DNA of 64,000 nt from Pegea sp. RAD2-039 (lineage: Eukaryota > Chordata > Thaliacea > Salpida > Salpidae), in the NCBI GenBank assembly GCA_034620365.1, contig JAQGEQ010000079.1, positions 496,001-560,000 on the forward strand. The letters are read 5' to 3'. The notes under the pieces were generated by a model that made no database searches, was not told the origin of the DNA, and was given only the letters and a program-made list of their open reading frames with translations. The position numbers were made by a program, and so were the translations under genes. Below are positions 49,119 to 60,900 of the stretch, piece by piece (position 1 is the first letter of the stretch; every line of letters begins with the position of its first letter).

Positions 49119-51783
49119 GATTGGTCGATTTTAGAGTTGATCTTTTGATAAAAATTTTTCGAAATTGATTAGAAAATTATTTCTGTAAATTAAAATTAAA
49201 TAATTTCAAATTTGCTTAGAAACGAATATTCTTGAAGATAATCATCAAGCTGATTAACCAGAGTAATATCTGTTTCCAGGACTCATCGTAAGTCTTGGAG
49301 ATCTTTGTCTCAATCCCTAAGCCTCAAATTAATGATCTCAAACTTATCTAAACAAAATGAAAGTTCAAATCTAGTAAAATTTGCTTAAATATTTAGTTCA
49401 ATTCTTAAAAGTAAATTACAAATTGATAAGTTTAATATTTCGAATATAATTGAATTTAAAAAATATCTAATTCTAATTTAAAACAAGTAAACTGACAAAA
49501 ATAAATATACAAAATAAGTTTGTCAAAACTCAAAGACTCTCTCGATCTAAACTAGCGTTTTCTGAAGAACTTACAAATGTGGGCAAACTAGTTATTAACA
49601 TATATCTTATAAATCCCATCTTTTCACGAAACTAAGTCCAAGAACGCGATAGTGACTGGCATGACGTCATCATATTCAGCTTTTGTGAGTAGTTCATAAA
49701 AAAAAGGAATGAACAATGAAAGAAGAAGTTTTGAATGTGAACAAGAGTTAGAACAACTTTGTACAAGTTTATTAATCTAATCACTTTCCGAGTAATTGAC
49801 GTCATACCATCAAGCTGCTAGAAAGTTTTGTTTTCTGAAAAAACCCAGAATCTTCATAAAAAAAATTTATTTTTGACTTCAAGTGAAATTTAAAAAAATA
49901 TAAAAATAACTGATAAATTATTCAAATCAAAAATAGTTTTATTGGATATTATGTTACAGACGTAGCTATGATGTACGTCACCATTCTCAATGACGTCATC
50001 ATCTATGTGCACAAATTTATCAAAACTTGAATATGTATTGTAATGAATGAATGTTTTATAAAATCAAATCTTTTGTTTTCTTGATTATTCTAACGATTTT
50101 GATTACTTCTAAAAAATTGATAAATCTGTGTTTAAAACAAATTTCAATTTTCATGTCAATATTTTTACAAAAACATATTTTTGTGACAGAATCTTTGTAA
50201 TTACTAACCAACCTAGAATATCTAAATATTGATCATCATAAAACTTATCGATTTTATTTAGTTGGTTGTTTTTCCAAAATTTTCAAATTTTAATTTACTT
50301 TTTTTCAGCTACTTAAACTTACTTAAAATTCTAGCATACTCTACATCATGTTGAAAGTGACAGAATGACATTTTTCACTTTAAAAGAGACAACATCTTTG
50401 AAAGCCAACTTTTCATTATCATCTACATTAGCACACATGCTTTAACATGAATAGAGTAAAGATGAACAGCTTTCTTGAAAATTAAATTAGCTTATCTATA
50501 CACATATCAATGATGGTAAAAAAAAACTCTACAAACATACTATTAAATAATATATAAAATCATTTTCACTACATAACGTAATTAATTTGTAAAGTTAACC
50601 AATTACACTTTTATTTTAAAGTATTTCAAAAAATTAAAACAATTATTTGACTACTTCTTAAAAGATTTAACTTTTTGTGAATTTGATCTGTAAGAAACTT
50701 GGAAATAACATTTAATTAATGATATCAGGTTATCAAAAGCTTTTGGTAAATGTAAATTATTTCATAAATTTCTTTTTATTTATGATACAAATTCAATTTG
50801 ATGTTTATTTTGAACATTCACAAACTTCACAAATTTTGGTCTAACAATTTAAAACAATCAGTCGATTTAATTTTAGTTAAATAGAGAGCTAATGAAAACA
50901 CTTCCTTTTTTATTTATTTCTACAATAGCGAATATTTATAGCTCAGTGCACAATAATGCATTTGTTTTTTTTTTAGTTTAGTCTAAAATGTAATTTCATT
51001 GTATTTAATCAACAAATTTTAGACTTATTTTGAAGTCAGAACTGAACCAGTAGTTAAAAAAGATTAGTTTTTGCAATTAGTTTTTTGCAATGAATTTATG
51101 AAATTCAAACAAGATTTCGACAATAATATTCTTTACTTGTTTCTTTTTCTTTTTGTTTTATTTATATCTAAGTGTTTAATAATTGAGTTTAAGACCCAAG
51201 CTGTTATAAAACAGAAAACTTTAGAGTTTGTGCTTGATACAAGATAATGAAATTGTTCTTAAACTATTTCAGGTTGTTCAAAATTCAACTTTGCGTTAAG
51301 TCCTGTAACACTTTATACGATTATATTGATGTAAATTATAGTTAGCAACAAATTTAAACGAGTACTTTTAATAAACCTTGATTTTGCCAGTTAATGTAAA
51401 GAGAAACTGAAAATACGACTAAAATAGAAATTTTTTATACATATTTCTATGAATGAAGTGTATAATAATGATTAATAATCATTTTCATTTCTTATTTTAA
51501 TATCAATTTATATGAAACAAGAAAACAAAAGAATTTAATTAATCTAATATGTAAAAATTGTTGAAAGTTTATTTAGAAACAAAAGTTTACTTTAAAATTA
51601 CGCTCGAAGTCTATTAGGATACTTTGCATATTTGTAACAAACAAAGTTGTGACCTTAAAACAAAAATGTTAACAATATTTCGATTCACTTTCAAAACTCT
51701 TTTCTGAAAACAACTTTATCAGTTTTTAGCTTTTAAATTCTTTATTTTTAATTTTTTGCAGATAATTTCTAGTTACTCTGAAG
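49119..51783. promoter_or_regulatory. Connexin upstream region with three CRE palindromes, then AT-rich spacer
   Basis: Perfect TGACGTCA copies lie at 49662-49669, 49797-49804 and 49991-49998, that is 540-880 bp upstream of the connexin ATG. A degenerate copy is near 49974. Beyond 50.1 kb the sequence is AT-rich with no palindrome and no recognised gene up to the alpha-catenin start. A TTTGCAG at about 51757-51763 could be the acceptor of a 5' untranslated intron of alpha-catenin. Confidence 0.45.
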
Positions 51784-54315
51784 ATGCAGACCTGGAAGAT
51801 TAGGACTTTTTCAGTTGAAAAGATCATAGAACCAATTCTGAAGGCTATCACTAATCTCACAGAGAACAGAGATCCACCTAAAGATTGGATAAACAACAAA
51901 GAGAAACGCAATGATTTGCTGAAGAAGATGAAGAAAGCGCTTTACAACGCGTGTAGAGTAGGGTGCTTAGTTGGTAAAGAAAGTGAAGATGAAAATGTGA
52001 AGAGAGAGGTTGTAGACACTGTGAGCAAACTGAAGTCTTTAGGATCATCACTTGAGGTCGCTGTTAATGAGTTTGTTAATTCTGGTTTGACGCCAGAGAA
52101 GCAACGCGCGATGCGGTGTACAGGTAAAGAGTTGTTGTCCATGGTTACCAAGCTGCTAATTCTAGCTGATATGACTGATGTTGGGACTATTCTGAGTAAC
52201 TTGAATGAAGTAGCTGAAGCGATTGAAGCGATTAAAAACTCACAAACATCTGAACAGATCGAGAACAACTTTCAACGTAATAATGATCGAATGCTTCGAT
52301 TGAATCAAGCGCTTTTTCAACGACAGAAAGATTTAAACGATCCTGAAGCTCATGACCGACTAGCACAAGCTCGATGTAAGCTTGAAACGAGCTACAAGTT
52401 TCTACATGCAGCTAAACTAGTCAGCTGTGAGATCCCGGATGTTGCCGCGGCTCTCGATAACTCCGATTTGATCTTTAAAGACGTCATGAGTTCAATTGAT
52501 GATATTAATATGGCTCTTACGTCAAAAGAAAAAGATCCTGAACAAGAAGATATTCCTCTTAATCTGATGCAGGCTCTTGATGATTTTATTAATCGTGTTG
52601 ATATCAACCCACTTGAGTTTGTTGAAGTGAGACATCGCCCTACATTTGAAGAGCAGTTGGAAAGTGTAGTCGAGGGAGCAGCTTGTTTAGCAGATTCGAA
52701 ATGTACTCGAGAAAACACTCGAAATTTAATAGTTGAAGAATGTAATAATGTGAGAAATAAGTTGCAGGATCTACTGACTGAATACAAGAAGAGTTTGGTA
52801 CAAGAGCAAGCAACTAAAGAAGTTGAAACTGCTTACAGTGAGATGGTGGAAAAAACTCAAAACTTGAAAGGTCAACTCACTAAAGCAGGAATTGATCATG
52901 TGTCTGATGCTTTTACTGATAAAGAAGTCGTGACAACTCTAGTAGATGCTGCTTGTCATGGCAACGAACGTAATGTAAAAAATGAAATTGAACATTTTCT
53001 TGACCATTCACAAACACTTGTTCTCGCTGCTAACGCTGTTTCGATGACGTCACAAAATCCAAACGCTGTTAAAATGGTGAATTTAGCGAAAGATCAGTTG
53101 GAAAGACTTAATTCACAACTAATCAATTCTGCTTTATCTGTTGCTGTGAAACCGGAGAATATAAATGCAATACGAATCCTAGATATGTACAAGAAACTGT
53201 GGCTGGCAAGATTTGAGGTACTTGAAGATAGTGTCGATGAAGCTGTTGATGTCGATAAGTTTCTAGAAGTATCTGAATCTCATATTATGAATGATCTAAG
53301 CTTTTTAATTGATGCTTTTAATCGAGAAGATGTTGAAGTTATGAAGCAGCAGTTTGATGCAACTTTCAACCGATGTAAGCGAGTCTGTAAAGTTTTGAAA
53401 GATGAGATATGCGAAGACAAGATAGGTGAAGATCAAAAGAAGATTTTAGAAAGCTATAAGAAGTTGACAGGAACCTTGAAAGGAAATTTCAAAGAACAAG
53501 TTTCAAAATCAGCTCAAAATCTTAAAATTGGAGTTCGGAAAGATGCAAGAGACACGCGGTTAGTTGATGCATGTTGGATGGTTTATGATGGTGTGAAAGA
53601 TGCTCGGGCGGCAGTTACAAGTGTCCCAGAATTCAGAGAGCCAAAAGTTATAGATCTGAAGTTACAAGAAGTTGAAAAGAAACAGAATTTTCAAGTTGAA
53701 ACTCAAGATGTGAAAATAAAAAGAGAATTTGATGAAGAAGAAAAAACAAAAATTCAAAATACAGTTGAAGAGTTCGACGAAGAAAAAAGGGCGTTTGAAA
53801 TCGAAGTTTCGAAATTCGATTGTGACTCGAACGAAGTGATTCAACTCGCTCGAAAAATGTGTGATGTCATGAACGAGATGACCAAGTACACAAATGGAAA
53901 GGGACAGTTGAAAACCACTAATGACGTCATAGATGCAGCGCGATTTATCGCCAAGTTAGGTTCAAGATTGAATAAACTAACAAATGAGATCGCTTCATCT
54001 TGCCCAGATGTAAATGTGAAAAGTGATCTTCAAGCCTATATACAACGAGTTTCTCTCTACTGCCACCAGTTGACGATGTGTGCAAGAGTTGAAACAGAAG
54101 TTTGTATGAACTCCGGGAAAATTGTATCTGGTATTGAAGGAGCTATGTCCTTGCTTCAAGCATCAAAGAATTTGATGAACACAGTTGTGCTTTTAATGAA
54201 AAGTTCATATACTGCTTCAACGAAAAGCTCTAATCCAAATAAAGATGTTTCTAAGATTAGATGGATGATAAAAGTTCCTGATAAAAAACCATTGATACTT
54301 CGTGAAGACTTGTAG
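51784..54315 (+). CDS. Alpha-catenin, intronless copy
   Basis: Alpha-catenin links cadherin-beta-catenin to F-actin. The 843-residue frame is colinear with the family. The N-terminal start reads WKIRTFSVEKIIEPILKAIT. Next comes ELLSMVTKLLILADMTDV in the beta-catenin-binding/dimerisation domain. The M domain carries RPTFEEQLESVVEGAACLAD, the helix around LQDLLTEYKKSL, and DHVSDAFTDKEVV. The actin-binding domain carries VSKFDCDSNEVIQLARKMCD, TNGKGQLKTTNDVIDAAR, then LQAYIQRVSLYCHQL, and the helix with EGAMSLLQASKNLMNTVV. It ends VPDKKPLILREDL, about 30-40 residues short of the usual C-terminal tail. The divergent linker at about residues 590-640 is charged. There are no introns although neighbours are intron-rich, which suggests retroposition followed by retention, since the frame is intact over 2.5 kb. 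Confidence 0.93.
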   Translation: MQTWKIRTFSVEKIIEPILKAITNLTENRDPPKDWINNKEKRNDLLKKMKKALYNACRVGCLVGKESEDENVKREVVDTVSKLKSLGSSLEVAVNEFVNSGLTPEKQRAMRCTGKELLSMVTKLLILADMTDVGTILSNLNEVAEAIEAIKNSQTSEQIENNFQRNNDRMLRLNQALFQRQKDLNDPEAHDRLAQARCKLETSYKFLHAAKLVSCEIPDVAAALDNSDLIFKDVMSSIDDINMALTSKEKDPEQEDIPLNLMQALDDFINRVDINPLEFVEVRHRPTFEEQLESVVEGAACLADSKCTRENTRNLIVEECNNVRNKLQDLLTEYKKSLVQEQATKEVETAYSEMVEKTQNLKGQLTKAGIDHVSDAFTDKEVVTTLVDAACHGNERNVKNEIEHFLDHSQTLVLAANAVSMTSQNPNAVKMVNLAKDQLERLNSQLINSALSVAVKPENINAIRILDMYKKLWLARFEVLEDSVDEAVDVDKFLEVSESHIMNDLSFLIDAFNREDVEVMKQQFDATFNRCKRVCKVLKDEICEDKIGEDQKKILESYKKLTGTLKGNFKEQVSKSAQNLKIGVRKDARDTRLVDACWMVYDGVKDARAAVTSVPEFREPKVIDLKLQEVEKKQNFQVETQDVKIKREFDEEEKTKIQNTVEEFDEEKRAFEIEVSKFDCDSNEVIQLARKMCDVMNEMTKYTNGKGQLKTTNDVIDAARFIAKLGSRLNKLTNEIASSCPDVNVKSDLQAYIQRVSLYCHQLTMCARVETEVCMNSGKIVSGIEGAMSLLQASKNLMNTVVLLMKSSYTASTKSSNPNKDVSKIRWMIKVPDKKPLILREDL

Positions 54316-55504
54316 TATGATGACAATCTAGTTTCTGTTTATACAGACAAAATATTTCATTCTCTAAACGTCATCATTGATAAAAATCTTTTAATTTTTC
54401 TAATGTTAATTTTTTAAATATTTTGTCATGTTTTCATGACACAAATAATTGTAACTTTATTTCCTGGTTTTCAAAATCCATTTATAATTATCAGATGATT
54501 TTAATTTGTTCATTCTCACAAAACTTTTGTTTGATCGAAATATTCCATGATTATTTGTACCACTTAGTATCTGATGAGTCTCCTAAAACCTCATCGAGTC
54601 TTACAACCTTCTTCTAGTCATTCTAATATAAATACAATTTATTGATTTGTGTGATGTCTTCTTCTCTGTCTCAATTTTTGAGTTTTATGATTAAAGTCTG
54701 AGCCAGCAATGAAATCATAAAAAACTTTTTAAATTTCTCAAATAATTCAAATAAAAGTCAATTCGAGTTTTCAAGATTTTTATAATTCTTTTTTAACATA
54801 ACCTAAAAACTGAATTTGAGAAGCATTTAAGGTATGACTGACTTCATTACAATAGTTGTCTTTAGAAACTTTATATCAAAAGTCTTGCTTTAATCACTTT
54901 TAAAGATTCTTATGCTTTGAGCCAGTTCCAAATTTAACTGTTAACTATTAAAAAACTGCTAACTTTAATAATATATTAAGTTTATATATAATTACACTAT
55001 TAAATTTAATTATTAAAATTCACATTATTGTATTTTGTTTACAATTTTCTTGTTGTTATAAAAATACTTTTTGAAATTTATAAAAAGATCTTTTTGTCAA
55101 CATTTTGAACTATAAAAAGTTCTTTTTGAAAACTTTTCTTAGTAAAATAAGATTTTCAAAATTTTCTTATTGCTTTTCAAGTCAAGTTGTTTTTTTAAAT
55201 TTTTGTCTAGATGAAGTTTTAATTACAAAATCATTTTGATAAATTAAACTTAACTTGCTTTAAATTCTCTAAATTTATAAATGAATAAAATAAATAAAAC
55301 TTTTAATGTTCAAATAGATTTTGAGATTTATAAAAATATCTTAGAAGTTAACAGTCTTATACACAACAAAAGTTTATTTTCAGCATTTCAGTTTTTGCAC
55401 AAACTTAAACATTTTTAATGTTTGTTAATACATCTCTACTACTGTTTATATTCAAAATAGATGATTAAGTATTTCAAAGTGGAGTTAAATACATCAAATA
55501 TTGT
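54316..55504 (+). other. AT-rich spacer downstream of alpha-catenin
   Basis: No coding content is recognised. It ends in the left copy of the SINE target-site duplication (AAATATTGT at 55496-55504). Confidence 0.5.
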
Positions 55505-55691
55505 TGTCCTGCTTAGTGGCGAAGCGGTTACTACCACCTACCTTCTAGCTAGGAAGTACCGGGTTCGACCCCAGGTGGAGACATATAAAAACTCCTGAGA
55601 AAAACCATAAAAAACTCGTGAGAATGTGTGTTAGTGAGATGTGCTCTCTTTAGGCACCCTCCACGCATTTATATATATAAATAAATAAATA
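55505..55691 (+). mobile_element. tRNA-derived SINE with target-site duplication
   Basis: The head has RNA polymerase III promoter boxes: box A as TAGTGGCGAAGCGG (from about 55514) and box B as GGGTTCGACCCC (about 55561). These come with the spacing of a tRNA gene but with a poorly paired acceptor stem. A tRNA-unrelated body of about 90 bp follows, then an (ATAA)n tail at about 55670-55691. Identical 9-bp flanks AAATATTGT at 55496-55504 and 55692-55700 are target-site duplications, so this is a single complete insertion. Intact promoter boxes and duplications suggest it is fairly young. Confidence 0.88.
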
Positions 55692-55700
55692 AAATATTGT

Positions 55701-56475
55701 CAAGATACCTTACTATTCATATCTAAAACCTAAAATACTTCATTAAAAATAACTTAAAAATAAACGTTTTATTTATAAATTGTTCGTAAAACTACAAAAA
55801 GATAAATCATTAGTCTATGTTTTAAAACTTTTCACAAAAATATTGTTCAGTGTAATAACAAGAATTTATAGAAGCAATTGATAAAAGTTGTAAATAGATT
55901 TTAAGATTACTTTTCTAATAATAGGTTTTTTATACAAACTTTATTTTATAATAAAATACAAAAGTTTTGAAATTTCCTCATGAACAAATCAAATACTTTT
56001 TAAAAACTTTTATTCGAATTTTTAGTGTTACCAAATTTATTTTTGATTTAACATTTCTGTGAAATTATAATTTGATTTTTTAATTACAAATAGATCTTGA
56101 TTTTAATCTGTTTATGGTTATCAGCTTAAATACCAGCTTCAAGTAAATTACGGCTCATCAAATCTAGAAAGAAATATATATTTTTGCTTAAAATATTTCT
56201 TCAATTAAATGTAACTATTTTATAATTTTTAGATTTTTCTGTCAACTCAGAATATTTTCTTATTTCCTTCTTTCATCTTAGTCACATGTAATTAATATTT
56301 TATCACTTATATCAGCAAAATTAGTAACGATTATTTATTCTGTTGACGTCAAAGTACTGAAGGAAATGACAAAAATGTATTTAATTGATGATTTGATCAT
56401 CAGTTTTAATCATAATTTTTCTTTTGGTAGTTAGATAAACAGCTTAATTTTATCGTTTCAATTAATCAGATTTAT
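55701..56475 (+). promoter_or_regulatory. Upstream region of the GPR157-like gene
   Basis: This is AT-rich sequence with one perfect TGACGTCA at 56344-56351, 125 bp upstream of the ATG at 56476. The position resembles a proximal promoter site. Nothing else is recognised. Confidence 0.4.
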
Positions 56476-57459
56476 TTGATAAGCTTATCTATGAATTTCA
56501 CCAACAGCAGTTGCTCTATGTTTAATGGAGATCTTTATAAGTGTAATGTGATATCTGTAGTTAGAAAAACTACAGCTTCTCTATCACTTGCAGGAAGTCT
56601 TTTTATGATCTTCATCATCTGGCTTTTCAGTAAATACAAGTTACAATCTCAGCGTCTTATCTTTTATCTAAGTGTGTCTTCTGCTTGCTACGCGACTGTA
56701 GTGCTAGTAGGAAGTAGAACACCCAGTATCGGGTTTAGATGTACAACAGAAGGATTTCTACTGAACTACTTTGGATGGACAGTTTTACTTTGGGTTAGTT
56801 TTATTACTTTTGATCTTTACATCAATATCATCAGACAAAAAGATACAAATCAGTTTGAAAAGTTCTATCATTTGGTTGCTTGGTTACTACCGCTAATAGT
56901 TAGTGTACTACCATTGCAAGGCGGTTACTATGGACCAGCTGGTGTTTGGTGTTGGATCGTACACGATGCGTTACCATGGAGATTCGGTTTATGGTACGCG
57001 CCTCTATTTGCGATTATTGTTGCCATGTTTTTTGCTTACACGTACATTTACATAGTCGTGCGTCGTCGCGTTACCGGTTGGCATGACAACCAGCAACCGG
57101 AAGTGGGTCGTGACCTCCAAAATCACTTCAATAATCTTCGCTTCTACCCCTGTATCTACCTCGCACTTTCATTTTCACCTTTCGCGCTTCGCGTCTATGA
57201 CATCTTCGCCAACAATCAATCATTTGAATTGTGGCTACTCACTGTCCTGACGGTACCTTTACAGGGTGCAGCAAACGCGGTCTGCTTCGGTTTTGACCCG
57301 ATGACGCGATCGCGTCTTACTTTCAATCAAATCTTTAAAGCGCTTCGAAATCGCTTTTGCCGCGCTTCTCGTGAATATCAACCGTCGCCAGCGGGTGGCG
57401 CTAACCGCCGCAGAATCACTGTCCAACAGTCTTTTTACGATGATTACCGTCAAGCATGA
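56476..57459 (+). CDS. GPR157: GPR157-like seven-transmembrane receptor, intronless
   Basis: A single exon encodes 327 residues, close to the length of vertebrate GPR157. A short N-terminus has possible N-glycosylation sites (NFTNSS). Seven hydrophobic segments follow, including LSLAGSLFMIFIIWLF, LIFYLSVSSACYATVVLV and LNYFGWTVLLWVSFITFDLY. The loop before segment 5 has GVWCWI, then a segment starting FGLWYAPLFAIIVAMFFAYT. These are typical of the cAMP-receptor-like/GPR157 group and differ from class A (no DRY or NPxxY). The C-terminal tail is basic and ends in aromatic and acidic residues. GPR157 in vertebrates is a ciliary Gq-coupled receptor, but function here is inferred. The start could also be the Met six residues in. 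AATAAA sites lie at about 57574-57583. Lack of introns may be original or due to retroposition. Confidence 0.82.
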   Translation: MISLSMNFTNSSCSMFNGDLYKCNVISVVRKTTASLSLAGSLFMIFIIWLFSKYKLQSQRLIFYLSVSSACYATVVLVGSRTPSIGFRCTTEGFLLNYFGWTVLLWVSFITFDLYINIIRQKDTNQFEKFYHLVAWLLPLIVSVLPLQGGYYGPAGVWCWIVHDALPWRFGLWYAPLFAIIVAMFFAYTYIYIVVRRRVTGWHDNQQPEVGRDLQNHFNNLRFYPCIYLALSFSPFALRVYDIFANNQSFELWLLTVLTVPLQGAANAVCFGFDPMTRSRLTFNQIFKALRNRFCRASREYQPSPAGGANRRRITVQQSFYDDYRQA

Positions 57460-57914
57460 CGTCATCACACGCGAAATATGACGTCATCAGACACAATTTG
57501 ATGAGGATTTTGTATTGTTGAATGAATTTACATCAATATCGACAAGTGAATGACTCGAACTTGCCGAGCGTGAAATAAATAAACCGAATCAGCTCATTGT
57601 GACGTCACATGATGATGATGAAGAGTTTGGAAGATGAGGATCTGTTTCGAGTCACTTCACAGTTCGTTCAGTTTCAATGATTCAAAAATAAAATTTCGAT
57701 TTTAAAACTTTTAGTGGCGAAAATGTTTGTTGGCAAAAATGGCCCAGTGATGGGAAAGCACCTAGTAAAAATGCACAAAATGAAAACTAGGGAGTAAAAG
57801 TTTCGAAGGCAAGTTCGATTAAGTCGTAATTAGTGCTAAAAAATGGAATTGGAAAAAAATTCACTGAAATAATTGCGAATAATTGAAAATAGTGATTAAA
57901 AAGTGAAAATGTGA
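57460..57914. other. Short spacer between two convergent genes, with three CRE palindromes
   Basis: TGACGTCA copies lie at about 57458, 57479 and 57599, in the presumed 3' UTR of the GPR157-like gene, which ends at AATAAA (57574-57583). The remainder up to the neurabin stop codon shows nothing further. Confidence 0.5.
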
Positions 57915-60900
57915 TTAAAAAAGTAGAGATCTCCGGTGAGATTGTCGACTTGAATTTAACTTTTTGTTTTGCTTTTTCATTTGTTTTTTCTTCTTTTCAT
58001 ATAAACTTCTCAATTCTTTCAATTTTCGTTTTAATATCGTTCTTGTAGCTTTATTTCCGAATTCCTAAAAATACTCAAACTTGAAATATTTTTCAAAAAA
58101 AGCCAAAATAGTCACCTTGAAGTTGAAGTTAAGAGAAAGTAATTTATCACCATCTAGTTGAAGTTGTTGAGTTTTTGCAACAAATTGTTCCAAATTGTTT
58201 CCTCTCATCCAATTTTCCACATCATCTACACTCCAATTAGGAAGATTTAAAATATTAGAAGGAAAATTGAAATTTAAATGAAAATTTTCATCTTTAGATG
58301 AAATATCCAAATTAAAAGCCTGAAATGAGACATTGAAGTAGATGAAGATGATGAGGAGGAGAAAAAGTACTTCAGATAAAGATGAAGTCGTCGAAGTTGC
58401 TGATAAAGGTCGCTTCGGTGACGTCATCTGTTCTTCTGTAATCTAATTAAAGATTCAAACTTTAAATTAAAAATTTATTTTTTTTATTAACTTGTTTTTT
58501 TTGAATTATTTCTTCATTTTGATTTTCATAAGTTTTGTCCAAATCTCCGGTTTGTGACTTTAACACTGCTACCTCGTCTCGCGTGCTACTATGACGTCAT
58601 CTATTACATCACTAGCTTATAATAATATAATTAAATACTTGTTAGTGTGTGACGTCATCGCTTCTTCAGCTTCTTTCTGTAGCTGTTTCTATGCATTGAA
58701 CAAAACCCATTAAAACAATCATCACTTAGCAACCACTCGAATCGAACCTTCGCGTCGAATGACGTCACAAACAAGTTTGGTCGATTAATGGCAAGTACAT
58801 TGTCTAATTCGCCGATGATATCTTCAGTTAGGTTGTCATAGACACTACCAACAACTTTATCACTTTCATCGCTAGTTACCGCTGCACCTTCGATACAAAT
58901 GACGTCATCATCAGCTACTTCATTTGTTGATATTTTTAACTGAAACAGCGGAAATGACGTCACAAAACTCACCCGTCGAGTTGTTTTCAAGTTGGGGGGT
59001 TTTCCCTTCGCTATCAGAAGACTGCTGAGTGTTGTTAGAGTCGAGTCCTTTCATCGGAAGATTAGCGGCCATCGCGATTTGATTGATCTGAAGATGACAA
59101 GCGGTTGTGACGTCATTAATTGAGAAGATGAAGATCTCACCTGGACTTCGAGAGTTGAGATTTTGCTCTCTACTTGATCTTTATCTTTCTGGAGTTTATT
59201 AATGTGATCTTTTAACGTACTCTCACGACGTAGAAACTCTTCTTCTCTAAAGACACAATCTTTATGACGTAATCTCATCTTTACAACCTCACCTTGTTTG
59301 AAACTCCTTGATCAGCTTCTTCGCTTTATTATACTTCTTCTCGAGCAAGCAAGCATGTGCTTTGGTTTCATCTAGTTGTGCTTTTGTTGTAACCACTTCG
59401 ATCTTTAACTCAGCAAGTTGTTGGTGAGACTACAAGTAATTAAAAGAGATTATATGAAGCTGAGGTGGTTATTATCTGATATATTTACGAGGACGTGTAC
59501 TTACATCATCACCTACTACTTCTTCAACTGCAGTTGGTTGTTGTTCAAATGTCTGCAAAAAATTTGCTGTTATTTTCCAAAAGTTGAATAAAAATAAAAA
59601 CAAACAAAAAAACAACAAGAAAATTAAAATAAGTTGTTTAAGTGAGAAAAGTAAAATGAAAGAAATGTAGAACATAAAGTCGAAATAAAAAGATTCTGGT
59701 TAGTTTATAGGTTAATGATTAACAATCAAACAAACATAAAATCCCACAGATGAAGATGTTTACCAAAAAGTCTCTTCACAGGATCAAGTGCTCCAAATGA
59801 TGTCCTCAGATCTAGACAAAATCAACTAAACAGCAGAGAAGTCCCAACCCACATCAACTCAACTCAAAGCACAAACAGTTTTCATTCCATTTGTATTTAT
59901 TAATCTTATTACGAAGCGTAAGAAAGAATAAAAAAGCTGAATCGCGGAAGACGTATTAGTATCAAAGTTAGCAATGATTGTAAGTGGATTAGCTTGAAGT
60001 TGGCAGAGTAGTTGGAATGTTTTGATGTGTACTTTGTCCGTGTAACAAAAACTATTTGATGAAATTAAGAACGTACAAATTGTTGATGGAGGCTACTCCT
60101 TTGAGGGAGCTCTTCATCTTCGGATTGTTCATCAATAATCTGTCAAAGATGAAATTAAGAACGTACAAATTGTTGATGGAGGCTACTCCTTTGAGGGAGC
60201 TCTTCATCTTCGGATTGTTCATCAATAATCTGTCAAAGATCTGAGGTGTGATGACGTCAAGATCTTTGTACTAACCGCTTGATTCAGATCTTCATCCTCT
60301 TCTTCTTCTTCTTCGCTGTAATTTTCTTGATGATTTCTTTTCTCTCTTTCAATTGAAATCTGAACAAGCCTAGCGATCTGAATATCACAAGATCAGAAAT
60401 TGGATGAAACATGAAGATGCAGATAGTCACCTCGGAATTATGAGGGTCTTTTTCGCGTCCAACTTTAAATCGGATCACACCCGTTGTATTGGAAAGAACA
60501 TCAGACGCGTAATGTTGAGAAACTCCCACTAGTGAGTGTCCATCAACTTCTATGATTTGATCATTTACCTTGATCCTATAAAAAGCGATAAATCACTTCA
60601 GGAACCTCATAAGCCTTGAAAAGGTCAACTAGAAGCCCCAGGGGACCCCAAAACTGACCTGTCATCTGCATGGATGCTTCCTCCAGGTACGACCGTCTTC
60701 ACAAACATCCCTAGCTTCTCGACTCCAGTGTCTGCTCCCACTCCAATTCCAACAATACTTAAACCTAAAGGTTGAGATCCTGGAACAAATCAGGGGTCAA
60801 AGGTGAAAGGGGCGTGTTGAATGAACCGGAACCTTTCTCGATTTCAACATCGAAAATGATTAGACGCTCGAGTCGCTTCTCTAACTCGTACTCGGCAGTA

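Noticed and set aside
55505-55585. A tRNA gene
   Set aside because: Boxes A and B are good, but the acceptor and T stems pair poorly, and a non-tRNA body, an ATAA tail and target-site duplications follow, so it is a SINE.
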